From positions 682,001 through 746,000 of the forward strand of contig NZ_FQVX01000001.1 of the NCBI RefSeq assembly GCF_900129495.1: DNA of 64,000 nt. Reading direction: 5' to 3'. The DNA is from Geodermatophilus nigrescens (GTDB lineage: Bacteria > Actinomycetota > Actinomycetes > Mycobacteriales > Geodermatophilaceae). Below are positions 1 through 7,665 of the stretch, in pieces. Made by a program: the position numbers and the translations under genes. Every line of letters starts with the position of its first letter. Position 1 is the stretch's first letter. Below the pieces are notes generated by a model that worked only from the letters and a program-made list of their open reading frames with translations, ran no database searches and had not been told where the DNA came from.

Positions 1-774
1 TGGATGAGCTCGTTCGTCACCCAGTCGCGGCTGCTCGGCACGCGGCCGGTGGTAGTGAACAACCTCAACGTGGCGCCCGCGCCGGAGGGCCGGCCCACGC
101 TGCTCACCCTCGACGAGGTCGACACGCTCTTCCATGAGTTCGGCCACGCGCTGCACGGGCTGAGCTCCGCGGTCACCTACCCGCGCTTCGCCGGCACCGC
201 GGTGCCGCGCGACTTCGTGGAGTTCCCGAGCCAGGTCAACGAGATGTGGGCGACCTGGCCGGAGGTGCTCGGGCACTACGCCCGGCACGTCGAGACGGGC
301 GAGCCGCTGCCGGGCGACGTCGTCGAGGCGATCGAGGCCGCCCGGCTGTGGGGCGAGGGCTTCGCGACGCTGGAGTACCTGGCGGCCACGCTGCTCGACC
401 AGGCCTGGCACCGGATCACCCCGGAGACCGAGGTCGGCGACCCGGCCGAGTTCGAGCGGCGCGCGCTCGAGGAGGCCGGCGTCGCCTCCGACCTCGTGCC
501 GCCGCGCTACCGGACGACGTACTTCCAGCACGTCTTCGCCGGCGGCTACGCGGCGGGCTACTACTCCTACATCTGGTCGGAGGTCCTCGACGCCGACACG
601 GTGGAGTGGTTCCGCGAGCACGGCGGGCTGCGGCGGGAGAACGGCGACGTCTTCCGCGAGCGGCTGCTGGCGGTGGGCGGGTCGGTGGACCCGCTGGAGG
701 CCTTCCGCGCGGTCCGCGGCCGCGACGCCGACCCGGGCCCGCTCCTGCGCCGCCGCGGCCTCGCCCCGGCGTGA
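1..774 (+). CDS. M3 family metallopeptidase (oligopeptidase A / peptidyl-dipeptidase type), 3' part
   Basis: C-terminal part of a thermolysin-fold zinc oligopeptidase of family M3, which degrades short peptides in the cytoplasm. The zinc motif HEFGH is encoded at 133-147, in the context TLFHEFGHALHG that is typical of OpdA/Dcp proteins, and a downstream FVEFPSQVNE segment supplies the third-ligand region. The reading frame is open from base 1, where a Trp codon precedes the first ATG at 4, so the gene enters from outside the window. The ATG at 4 is internal to the family fold and is not the real start. It ends with TGA overlapping the GTG of the next gene, so the two are probably co-transcribed. 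Certain as to family; the exact subfamily is open. Confidence 0.93.
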   Translation, partial: WMSSFVTQSRLLGTRPVVVNNLNVAPAPEGRPTLLTLDEVDTLFHEFGHALHGLSSAVTYPRFAGTAVPRDFVEFPSQVNEMWATWPEVLGHYARHVETGEPLPGDVVEAIEAARLWGEGFATLEYLAATLLDQAWHRITPETEVGDPAEFERRALEEAGVASDLVPPRYRTTYFQHVFAGGYAAGYYSYIWSEVLDADTVEWFREHGGLRRENGDVFRERLLAVGGSVDPLEAFRAVRGRDADPGPLLRRRGLAPA

Positions 775-1655
775 CCCGGCCGGCGCACCGCCGGGTCTGG
801 CGCGTCGCCGCGGCGCCCTGGGACGACGACCTCGTGGCGACGGGGTCGTGGGAGCGGACGGTCGACGTCTGGTCACTGTCCCGGGGCGGGCACGTCACCG
901 GCCTCGACACCGTCCTGGACGCGGGCGGCACCCGGCTGGCCCTCGTCTCAGAGCCGGAGCCGGTCGTCGTGGCGGGCGCGTGGACGCGGCACGGCGTCTG
1001 CGGTTACGCCCTGGACGGCTTCCGGATCTGGCAGAACCGCACCCGCCGCAACGTGCAGCAACTGACCGCGCTGAGCGGCGGCCGGGTCGCCGTCGGGTAC
1101 GCGAGCCAGCCGACGCTGGTCCTCGACGCGGGGACGGGCCAGGAGCTGGCGTCGCTGCGCGGCGTCACCACGGTCGTCGCGCTGGACAGGCGGTCGACGC
1201 TACTGGCGGGGACCGGGTGGCTGCAGATGGCGGATGCCGACCTGACGCCGGTGTGGCGGCGAGTGCCGCTGGCGGGGTTCGCGGTGCTCACCGCCGCGGT
1301 GGCCCCGGAGACGGTCGCCGTCGTCGAGGCCGAGGAGGGAGGGTCCGTGCTGCGCGTCCTCGACCGGGACGGCGTGCCGCGCGCGTCCGTGACGTGGCCG
1401 GGGGAGGGGATCCGTGGGGTCGGCCGCGACGCCGCGTCGGGGACGTGGGTGGTCGTGCGCTCGGACCTCGACAGCCACCGCTCGGTCCTCGTGCGGGTCA
1501 CGGACGACGGTGCGGTGGTGGACCGGCGCCCCTGGCGGCCGGTCTCCGGGACGGCCCTGGTCCGGGACGGGCGCGCACTCGTCCAGGCGGACGACGACGG
1601 GGTGCACGTCCTCGACCTCGCCGACCTGGGCCTGCGGACCCTCGCCTCGGATTGA
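771..1655 (+). CDS. beta-propeller-like protein of unknown function
   Basis: Protein of 294 residues starting at a GTG that overlaps the upstream stop (GTGA), which implies translational coupling to the M3 peptidase. The sequence is a run of short beta-strand-like repeats (for example WRVAAAPWDDDLVATGSWERTV near the N-terminus and repeated VLDAGTG- and VLDRDG-like turns), which resembles WD40/PQQ-type propellers. No signal peptide or transmembrane segment is evident, so it is probably cytoplasmic. I do not recognise a specific family and assign no function. Confidence 0.75.
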   Translation: MTRPAHRRVWRVAAAPWDDDLVATGSWERTVDVWSLSRGGHVTGLDTVLDAGGTRLALVSEPEPVVVAGAWTRHGVCGYALDGFRIWQNRTRRNVQQLTALSGGRVAVGYASQPTLVLDAGTGQELASLRGVTTVVALDRRSTLLAGTGWLQMADADLTPVWRRVPLAGFAVLTAAVAPETVAVVEAEEGGSVLRVLDRDGVPRASVTWPGEGIRGVGRDAASGTWVVVRSDLDSHRSVLVRVTDDGAVVDRRPWRPVSGTALVRDGRALVQADDDGVHVLDLADLGLRTLASD

Positions 1656-1666
1656 GCGGAGCGGAG

Positions 1667-1728
1667 TGACGGCGTTCCTCGCGCACCGCGGGTCCTGCAG
1701 GACCGGCAACGCGCGAGGAACGCCGTCA
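1667..1728. repeat. dispersed palindromic element, copy 1
   Basis: Perfect 18-bp outer arms (1667-1684 and 1711-1728) enclose an inner palindrome centred on CTGCAG. The 48-nt core is 1674-1721. Two further copies of the core are at 12542-12589 and 13614-13661. It sits between the convergent ends of the propeller-like gene and the RNHCP gene, where it could end transcription on both strands. Confidence 0.9.
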
Positions 1729-1736
1729 ATGACGGG

Positions 1737-2057
1737 TCAGAGCCAGGGGAGGGAGAGCACCAGGTCGAGGTCGTCGGGGGCGTCGCCGTCGCGGACGAGC
1801 CGGTTGGGCTGGCGGTGGCCGCACGCCGTGCAGCGGTGCACCACCTGCCAGCCCTTGCCCGACTTCTCGACCAGCCCGATCGGCTCCATCGGCTGCCGGC
1901 ACTCGCTGGCCCGGTCGCCGGGGAGGTCGTCGACGTGCAGCGACCACAGGCACGACGGGCAGTGGTTGCGGTAGTGCCCGTCGGTGTTGGCGGGGACGTC
2001 GGCGGCGCAGTGCACGCAGACGAAGCCGGTGTTCTCCGCCCGCCGGGAGCGGGCCAC
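1737..2057 (-). CDS. RNHCP domain zinc-ribbon protein
   Basis: Small protein of 106 residues with the RNHCP domain, named after the motif seen here (YRNHCPSCLWS). There are four Cys pairs or near-pairs: CVHC near residue 14, CPSC near 34, a lone C near 53 and CTAC near 77. This suggests one or two zinc ribbons. The domain's function is not established; it is a nucleic-acid-binding candidate by analogy with other zinc ribbons. It lies just downstream of greA on the same strand (14 bp gap), so it may share greA's transcript. Confidence 0.88.
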   Translation of the reverse strand: MARSRRAENTGFVCVHCAADVPANTDGHYRNHCPSCLWSLHVDDLPGDRASECRQPMEPIGLVEKSGKGWQVVHRCTACGHRQPNRLVRDGDAPDDLDLVLSLPWL

Positions 2058-2071
2058 AGCGCGGACCCCGG

Positions 2072-2572
2072 TCAGGGGACGAACGGCTCGACGGCGACGA
2101 CCTCGACGGTGATGTCGCGGCCGTTGGGCGCCTGGTAGGTGACCGTGGTGCCCGGCTTCGAGCCGAGGATCGCCGAGCCCATCGCCGACTCCGGGGAGTA
2201 GACGGCGAGGTCGGTGGTGCCGGCGATCTCGCGCGAGCCGAGCAGGAACTTCTCGGTGTCGTCGTCGCCCTGGAACCGGATGGTGATGACGGTGCCGAGC
2301 TCGGCCGTGGTCGCCGTCGTCGGGGGCTCGCCGACGCGGGCCTTGCGGAGCAGGTCCGTGAGCTGGCGGATCCGGCCCTCCTGCTTGCCCTGCTCCTCCT
2401 TGGCGGCGTGGTAGCCGCCGTTCTCCTTGAGGTCGCCCTCCTCGCGGCGGGCGTTGATCTCGGCGGCCATGGCCGGCCGACCGGCCACCAACTGGTCGAG
2501 CTCGGCCTTCAGCCGGTCGTGGGCCTCCTGGGTCAGCCAGATGCCCTGCTCGTTCTCAGTGGGGGTGGTCAC
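2072..2572 (-). CDS. greA: transcription elongation factor GreA
   Basis: GreA binds the RNA polymerase secondary channel and stimulates cleavage of backtracked RNA. The 166-residue protein has the usual two domains: an N-terminal antiparallel coiled coil (about residues 10-85) carrying the acidic tip DLKENGGYHAAKEEQ, and a C-terminal FKBP-like domain (about 90-165) with the SPESAMGSAILG signature. The GTG start at 2572 is chosen because AGGAG lies 8 nt upstream; a longer upstream frame has no family match. A -10-like TAGCTT lies on the minus strand at 2638-2643. Confidence 0.97.
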   Translation of the reverse strand: MTTPTENEQGIWLTQEAHDRLKAELDQLVAGRPAMAAEINARREEGDLKENGGYHAAKEEQGKQEGRIRQLTDLLRKARVGEPPTTATTAELGTVITIRFQGDDDTEKFLLGSREIAGTTDLAVYSPESAMGSAILGSKPGTTVTYQAPNGRDITVEVVAVEPFVP

Positions 2573-2637
2573 GCGGGGTACTCCTGCAGCTCTCGGGGGC
2601 CGCCTCCCGGACGGGGGCGGTCGACGTCGATCCGGCC

Positions 2638-2643
2638 AAGCTA
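2638..2643 (-). promoter_or_regulatory. putative -10 box for greA
   Basis: Reads TAGCTT on the minus strand, a TANNNT-type actinobacterial -10, and would give a leader of about 60 nt before the greA GTG. No convincing -35 is seen. Confidence 0.4.
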
Positions 2644-2777
2644 ACACCGGCCGGAGGGCCCCTGCACGGACCCGCGGACCCGCCGGGAGACGGGACCGTA
2701 CCGGAATCGAGCGTGACGGGCAGCACATCCACCCGTCCGGATGGGGGGCGTCACGGCGGCAGCCGCCCTCCTCGGGG

Positions 2778-2783
2778 GACACT
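2778..2783 (+). promoter_or_regulatory. putative leaderless promoter -10 for mca
   Basis: GACACT lies exactly 6 nt before the mca GTG at 2790, and no Shine-Dalgarno is present. The same box and spacing precede the gene at 6231, supporting a leaderless transcript. Confidence 0.45.
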
Positions 2784-2789
2784 GGCCGG

Positions 2790-3677
2790 GTGACCGAAGC
2801 GGACCCGTTGCGCCTGCTCGCCGTGCACGCCCACCCCGACGACGAGTCGAGCAAGGGCGCGGCGACCATGGCCAAGTACGTCGCCGAGGGCGTCCAGGTG
2901 ATGGTGGCGACGCTGACCGGCGGAGAGCGCGGATCCGTGCTCAACCCGGCGCTCGACCGGCCGGAGATCTGGGAGCGCCTCCCGCAGCTGCGCGTCGAGG
3001 AGATGGCGCGCGCCCGGGAGATCCTCGGCGTCCAGCAGGAGTTCCTGGGCTTCGTCGACTCGGGCCTGCCCGAGGGCGACCCGCTGCCGCCGCTGCCCGA
3101 GGGGTGCTTCGCGCTGGTGCCGACCGACGAGGCCGCCGCCCCGCTGGTCGAGCTGATCCGGCGGTTCCGCCCGCACGTGGTGATCACCTACGACGAGCGC
3201 GGCGGCTACCCGCACCCCGACCACATCAAGACGCACGACGTCTCGGTGGTGGCCTTCGAGGCGGCCGGCGACCCCGACCGCTACCCCGGCCTGGGCGAGC
3301 CCTGGCAGCCGAGCAAGCTCTACTACCACATGGGCTTCACGCTGACCCGCGTGCGGGCGCTGCACGAGGCCATGCTCGAGGCCGGCGCCGACTCGCCCTA
3401 CGCCGAGTGGCTGGCCACCTGGGACCCCGAGCGCGACATGTCGCACCGGGTCACCACCCGGGTGCCCTGCGCCGAGTACTTCCCGGTCCGCGACGCCGCC
3501 CTCATCGCGCACGCGACGCAGATCGACCCCAACGGCCGCTGGTTCGCCTGCCCGATGGACGTGCAGCAGCGGATCTGGCCCACCGAGGACTACGAGCTGG
3601 CCCGGTCGCTGGTCGACTCCCCGCTGCCCGAGGACGACCTGTTCGCCGGCATCCGCAGCGAGGTGCCGGTCCCGTGA
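2790..3677 (+). CDS. mca: mycothiol S-conjugate amidase Mca
   Basis: Zinc amidase that cleaves mycothiol S-conjugates to a mercapturic acid and GlcN-inositol, a detoxification step confined to mycothiol-making actinobacteria. The 295-residue length fits the family (a little under 300). The LmbE/PIG-L zinc motif HAHPDDESSKG is at about residues 13-23; the later metal His sits in YPHPDH; GGERGS follows the second strand. It resembles Mca more than the deacetylase MshB because of the ESSKGAATMAKYV segment. The GTG start at 2790 follows a -10-like box by 6 nt. The stop overlaps the next gene's GTG. Confidence 0.95.
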   Translation: MTEADPLRLLAVHAHPDDESSKGAATMAKYVAEGVQVMVATLTGGERGSVLNPALDRPEIWERLPQLRVEEMARAREILGVQQEFLGFVDSGLPEGDPLPPLPEGCFALVPTDEAAAPLVELIRRFRPHVVITYDERGGYPHPDHIKTHDVSVVAFEAAGDPDRYPGLGEPWQPSKLYYHMGFTLTRVRALHEAMLEAGADSPYAEWLATWDPERDMSHRVTTRVPCAEYFPVRDAALIAHATQIDPNGRWFACPMDVQQRIWPTEDYELARSLVDSPLPEDDLFAGIRSEVPVP

Positions 3678-3991
3678 CCGCGCTCGACCTGGTGCTGGCC
3701 GTCCAGCAGCCCGAGGACGTCGGCAAGTCCGGCCCGCTGGGCGCCCTGCTCACACTGATCCTGCTGCTCGCGGCGTTCCTGCTGGTCAAGTCGATGAGCA
3801 AGCACCTCAAGCGGCTGCCGGCCAGCTTCGACGAGCCGGACGCGCCGCAGGTCGTCGTCCCCGACACCCCGGCCGACCTGGTCGAGCCGCGGCAGCCGGG
3901 CCAGGACCTGCTCGACACGCTGCGCCGCGCGCCGCGCGCGATCGAGGGCCCGAAGCGCGACGACGGACGGACGGACCCGCCGGCGGGCTGA
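3674..3991 (+). CDS. small single-pass membrane protein downstream of mca
   Basis: Protein of 105 residues with one hydrophobic helix (about residues 22-40, LGALLTLILLLAAFLLVKSM) followed by a basic patch (SKHLKRLP) and a Pro/Asp-rich hydrophilic tail. It starts at a GTG overlapping the mca stop by 4 bp, so the two are coupled. A similar small membrane protein beside mca is a recurring arrangement in actinobacteria, but its role is unknown. The tail is probably cytoplasmic by the positive-inside rule. Confidence 0.8.
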   Translation: MTALDLVLAVQQPEDVGKSGPLGALLTLILLLAAFLLVKSMSKHLKRLPASFDEPDAPQVVVPDTPADLVEPRQPGQDLLDTLRRAPRAIEGPKRDDGRTDPPAG

Positions 3992-4053
3992 CGCCGGCGG
4001 GCCGGGGGAGTGCGAGGGGCGGGTCGGCGGTGCCGGCCCGCCCTTCGCGTGTC

Positions 4054-4608
4054 TCACCAGGTGTGCGCCACGTCGACGACGAGGCGGGACCCGTCGCCGG
4101 GGCCGTCGAGGACCATCACCCGGAACGGCAGCCGGGCGCGGACGCCCAGGCCCAGGGTGCTCTCGCCCTCGAACGAGTTCGCCCACGCGACCTGGCGGAA
4201 GGTGGAGTACCCGCCCACGCCCACGGCCTCGGCGTCGTTCGCCGGGTCGTAGGTGGCCGCGCCGCCGCCCGTGTAGGCCGGGGTGTGCACGAGCACCTGC
4301 AGGTCGGCCCCGCCGCGCAGCGGCACCAGCTCGCCGGAGCCGTCCTTGCGCACCTCCCGCACGTAGCGCACGTCGTAGGACACCTCGGACGCGTCGACGC
4401 CGTCGAGGTCGAGGACCAGCCGGTCGTAGCAGGCGTGCCGGCCGGCGCGGACGTCGTCGAGCGTGCCCCCGCCGTCCTCGACGGCGGACTCGGGCAGCGA
4501 GCCCCAGGCGGTGCTGCAGCCCGCCGCCGACGCCGACGGCAGGGCGACGCCGGTGAACGCCGCGGCGGCGGCGAGGACCAGTGCGGCGCGGGTACGGGTG
4601 GTGCTCAT
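4054..4608 (-). CDS. secreted AMIN-like domain protein
   Basis: Exported protein of 184 residues. The N-terminus is a clear Sec signal peptide: a basic start (MSTTRTR), a hydrophobic stretch AALVLAAAAAFTGVAL and a cleavage-like PSASA|A near residue 29. The mature part carries the pattern CYDRLVLDLDG ... YDVRYVREVRKDGSGE ... VPLRGGADLQVLVHTPAY that marks actinobacterial AMIN-like domains. Some AMIN domains bind peptidoglycan; here the ligand is unknown. Two Cys residues could form a disulfide. ATG start with a GGGAG ribosome site 7 nt upstream. It converges with the mca operon. Confidence 0.85.
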   Translation of the reverse strand: MSTTRTRAALVLAAAAAFTGVALPSASAAGCSTAWGSLPESAVEDGGGTLDDVRAGRHACYDRLVLDLDGVDASEVSYDVRYVREVRKDGSGELVPLRGGADLQVLVHTPAYTGGGAATYDPANDAEAVGVGGYSTFRQVAWANSFEGESTLGLGVRARLPFRVMVLDGPGDGSRLVVDVAHTW

Positions 4609-4915
4609 GGTGGGTCTCCCGGGGTCAGGGGGATGGGTGGTGCGGACGACGGGAAGGATCCGCAGACACGCCCGCCGGTGGAATGGCTCGCCTTGCCCGC
4701 GGATGTCGATCCGCAGGGCCCGTGCATGTGCACTGTTGACAGGAAACGGCCCTCTCCGGGCGACACGGATGAGCACATGACGTGTCCGTCGCCGGCCGGT
4801 GACGGTCGGTGAGCGGCGGCACGGCGTCCGCTCCGGGCGTAGCGCCGGCCGTGGTGCAGCCCCGGCGTCGCGCCTACTGTGTAAGCGTGTAATCACGACT
4901 CATCTGGAGGCCGTC
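4609..4915. other. divergent intergenic region
   Basis: 307-bp spacer between the AMIN-like gene (minus) and the gene at 4916 (plus). It holds a plus-strand TTGACA (4736-4741) without a clear -10 partner, and a TACTGT -10-like box (4875-4880) followed by two GTGTAA direct repeats (4879-4884 and 4887-4892), then GGAGG (4906-4910). No gene is seen in it. Confidence 0.5.
4879..4892 (+). promoter_or_regulatory. GTGTAA direct repeat, possible operator
   Basis: Two GTGTAA copies with an 8-bp period overlap a TACTGT -10-like box (4875-4880), just before the ribosome site of the gene at 4916. Direct repeats of this size are typical of ribbon-helix-helix operators; the downstream protein could bind it. 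Inference only. Confidence 0.3.
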
Positions 4916-5524
4916 GTGTACGGACACCACCGCTTCGCCGACTCTCCCTTCGCCCGCATGGGCGCCCCCGGGTTCCGCGGTCGCGGCCCCGGCGGCCGCG
5001 GGCGGGGAGCGGACACCGCACCCCCGGTCGACCGCGCCGAGGTGGCCGGCTGGTTCGCCGGCCGGCTCCCCGACGGCTGGTTCACCGGGCCGGTCGAGAT
5101 CGCCGTCGACCGGGACGAGATCACCGTCGTCGGCCCGCTGGCCGAGCCCGACGCCGGCGAGGGCGACCCGGCCGCCGCCCGCGCCGGGCGCATCGCCCGC
5201 TTCCGCGAGGACACCCGCGAGCAGCGCATGGCCGTCGCCGACGCCGCCCAGGAGCGCTACGGCCGCTCGGTGGCCTGGGGCGCCTCGTGCGGCGACGTCC
5301 GCGAGGTGTTCACCAACGCCTCGGTGCCGGTGATGACCCGGCTGCGCCAGCCCGAGCGCCTGGTGCTCGACACGCTCGTCGACGCCGGCGTCGCCCGGTC
5401 CCGCTCCGAGGCGCTCGTGTGGGCGGTGCGGCTGGTCGGCCGCAACGCCGACGCCTGGCTCACCGAGCTGCGGGACGCCATGGCCTCGGTCGAGGAGGTG
5501 CGGGCGCGCGGCCCCCAGCCGTGA
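4916..5524 (+). CDS. conserved protein with ribbon-helix-helix-like C-terminus
   Basis: Protein of 202 residues. The first 35 or so are Gly/Arg/Pro-rich and probably disordered (GRGPGGRGRG). A middle segment (about 40-85) reads as a small alpha-beta unit (FAGRLPDGWFTGPVEIAVDRDEITVVGPL). The C-terminus (about 135-195) has the order strand-helix-helix, including LVLDTLVDAGVARSRSEALVWAVRLV, which resembles arc-type ribbon-helix-helix regulators. The GTG start follows GGAGG by 5 nt. Function unknown; a regulator is plausible. Confidence 0.75.
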   Translation: MYGHHRFADSPFARMGAPGFRGRGPGGRGRGADTAPPVDRAEVAGWFAGRLPDGWFTGPVEIAVDRDEITVVGPLAEPDAGEGDPAAARAGRIARFREDTREQRMAVADAAQERYGRSVAWGASCGDVREVFTNASVPVMTRLRQPERLVLDTLVDAGVARSRSEALVWAVRLVGRNADAWLTELRDAMASVEEVRARGPQP

Positions 5525-5543
5525 TCCCTGCCAGGCTGCCGGG

Positions 5544-6200
5544 GTGAGCGCGGACCTGCTGCGGACCACCTACGCCGACCTCTCCGGCCTGGTCACCGGC
5601 CTGACGGCCGGGGAGGGGGACCGGCCCAGCGGCTGCGCCGGGTGGACGGTCCTCGACCTCACCCAGCACCTGCTCGACGACGCCCGCCGGGGCCTGGTCG
5701 CCCTGGCCACCCCGGCGGGCGGCCCGGTCACGTCCGACGCCGTCGCGTACTGGCGGTCCTGGCAGCCGACGCCGGACGAGGACGACGGCACCGCCTGGCG
5801 CACCCGCGTGCGGGCGAGCACGACCGGGGGCCTGGCGAACCTGGCGCCGCTGTACGCCGGGACGGCGGCTGCCGTGGGCGTGGCCGCAGGCCGGGTCGAC
5901 GCCGGCGAACGGGTGGGCACCCAGGGCTGGGTGCTGACCGCCGGTGACCTGTGCTCGACGCTCGCGGTCGAGGCCGCCGTCCACCACCTCGACCTGGTGG
6001 CGGACCTGGACCGCCCGGGTCCGGGACCCGCGGCCCTGGCCGAGGTCCGCCGCGTGCTCGAGGGGCTCCACGGCGGCCCGCTGCCCGCCGGCTGGGACGA
6101 CGCGACGGCGGCCCGCCGCGGCACCGGCCGCGAGCCGCTGACCGACGCCGACCGGGCGGAGCTGGGGACGGCGGCGGACCGGTTCCCTCTGTTCGGCTGA
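5544..6200 (+). CDS. maleylpyruvate isomerase N-terminal (DinB-like) family protein
   Basis: Protein of 218 residues of the mycothiol-dependent maleylpyruvate-isomerase/DinB superfamily, four-helix metal-binding proteins. The diagnostic start is LRTTYADLSGLVTGLT ... CAGWTVLDLTQHLLDDARR, where the His belongs to the metal-binding motif; the second His pair is in VEAAVHHLDLV near residue 148. Members use mycothiol for isomerisation or transfer, but the substrate here is unknown. The GTG start has no ribosome site; CAGGCT precedes it by 6 nt, matching the leaderless pattern of its neighbours. Confidence 0.8.
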   Translation: MSADLLRTTYADLSGLVTGLTAGEGDRPSGCAGWTVLDLTQHLLDDARRGLVALATPAGGPVTSDAVAYWRSWQPTPDEDDGTAWRTRVRASTTGGLANLAPLYAGTAAAVGVAAGRVDAGERVGTQGWVLTAGDLCSTLAVEAAVHHLDLVADLDRPGPGPAALAEVRRVLEGLHGGPLPAGWDDATAARRGTGREPLTDADRAELGTAADRFPLFG

Positions 6201-6218
6201 GCGCCTGCGCCGACCAGG

Positions 6219-6224
6219 GACACT
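6219..6224 (+). promoter_or_regulatory. putative leaderless promoter -10
   Basis: GACACT placed 6 nt before the GTG at 6231, identical in sequence and spacing to the box before mca. No Shine-Dalgarno is present for the gene. Confidence 0.45.
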
Positions 6225-6230
6225 GGGGGC

Positions 6231-7484
6231 GTGCCAGCAGCTGCCGCCGTCCCGTCCGCGACCGACGTCCTCGTGGTGGGCGCCGGCCCCGCGGGGTCGG
6301 CCGCGGCGGCCTGGGCGGCCCGCGCCGGGCACGACGTCGTGCTGGCCGACGCCGCCGTCTTCCCGCGCGACAAGACCTGCGGCGACGGGCTGACCCCTCG
6401 CGCGGTCGCCGAGCTGGACCACCTCGGCCTCGGCGACTGGGTGCGCGGGCACGCCCGCAACCGGGGCCTGCGCGCCGCCGGGTTCGGCCGCACCTGGGAG
6501 CTGCCCTGGCCCGGCGGGCAGTTCCCCGACCACGGCAGCGCCGTGCCGCGCACCGAGCTCGACGCGCGCATCCGGGAGGTGGCGGTCGGCTCGGGTGCGA
6601 CGGCGTTCGACGGCGCGCGGGCGGTCGACGTCGAGCGCGACGGCGACCGGGTCGCCGCGGTGGTGTTCGAGCTCGCCGACGACAGCCGGGTGAGCGTCGC
6701 CTGCCGCCGGCTCGTCGTCGCCGACGGCGTGCGCTCGCCGCTGGGCCGGGTGCTGGGCCGCGAGTGGCACCGCGACACCGCCTACGGCGTCGCCGCGCGC
6801 AGCTACGTCCGCTCGGGCCGCAGCGACGACGAGTGGATCTCCTCGCATCTCGAGCTGCGCGGCGAGGAGGGCGAGCTGCTGTCCGGTTACGGCTGGGTCT
6901 TCCCGTTGGGGGCGGCGGCCGGCGAGGTGAACCTCGGCGTCGGCACCCTGGCGACGGCGCGGCGCCCGGCCGGTGTGCAGCTCAAGGCGCTGCTGGAGTT
7001 CTACGCGGAGTCGCGGCGCGAGGAGTGGCAGCTCGACGGGCCGGTGCGCGACGTCGCGTCGGCGCTGCTGCCGATGGGCGGTGCCGTCTCCGGGGTCGCC
7101 GGGCGGAACTGGGCGCTGGTCGGCGACGCCGCCGGGTGCGTCAACCCGCTCAACGGCGAGGGCATCGACTACGGGCTGGAGACCGGGCGGGCCGTCGTCG
7201 ACCTGTTCGGCGAGGACGACTGGTCCCGCGCGTGGCCGGCGACGCTGCGCCGCCACTACGGGGAGGCGTTCTCGATCGCGCGGCGGCTGGCCGGTCTGCT
7301 GACGGTGCCCCGCTTCCTGCCCACGGCGGGCCCGGTCGGGATGCGCTCGCGGTTCCTGATGACGGTGGCGCTGCGGGTGATGGGCAACCTGGTGAGCGAG
7401 TCCGACCGCGACGTCGTCGCCCGGGCCTGGCGCACCGCCGGCCGCGCCTCGACCCGCTGGGACGACCGCCCTCCGTTCAGCTGA
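6231..7484 (+). CDS. geranylgeranyl reductase family FAD-dependent oxidoreductase
   Basis: Flavoprotein of 417 residues. The dinucleotide-binding fold is at the N-terminus (VVGAGPAGSAAAAWAARAGHDVVLAD, residues about 15-40), followed by the family mark DKTCGDGLTPRAV near 47-59. The second FAD motif, WALVGDAAGCVNPLNGEGIDYGLE, is near 295-318. The family reduces isoprenoid double bonds, for example the menaquinone side chain (MenJ) or geranylgeranyl chains. Menaquinone reduction is plausible in an actinobacterium and fits the nearby cis-prenyltransferase, but the substrate is not settled by sequence. Start chosen at the GTG 6 nt after a -10-like box. Confidence 0.87.
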   Translation: MPAAAAVPSATDVLVVGAGPAGSAAAAWAARAGHDVVLADAAVFPRDKTCGDGLTPRAVAELDHLGLGDWVRGHARNRGLRAAGFGRTWELPWPGGQFPDHGSAVPRTELDARIREVAVGSGATAFDGARAVDVERDGDRVAAVVFELADDSRVSVACRRLVVADGVRSPLGRVLGREWHRDTAYGVAARSYVRSGRSDDEWISSHLELRGEEGELLSGYGWVFPLGAAAGEVNLGVGTLATARRPAGVQLKALLEFYAESRREEWQLDGPVRDVASALLPMGGAVSGVAGRNWALVGDAAGCVNPLNGEGIDYGLETGRAVVDLFGEDDWSRAWPATLRRHYGEAFSIARRLAGLLTVPRFLPTAGPVGMRSRFLMTVALRVMGNLVSESDRDVVARAWRTAGRASTRWDDRPPFS

Positions 7485-7665
7485 GCGGGGTCCGGAGGAC
7501 CCCCGGAGCTGGACGGGACGGAACGTGCCGGGGAGACCGCGGCACAGCCGCGGACCGGCGGAGCGGGGGCCCGCAGGGTCCCCCGACGCCGGTCGGGGAC
7601 GGCTCCGCGCACCAGGGGAACGGCACCTGGCCGCGGTGCGGTCCGGAGGACCGCCATGTCACAGC

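Noticed and set aside
1..774. M3 peptidase as a truncated pseudogene
   Set aside because: The frame is open to base 1 and the conserved part is intact, so the truncation is the window edge. The same holds for glpX at the other end.
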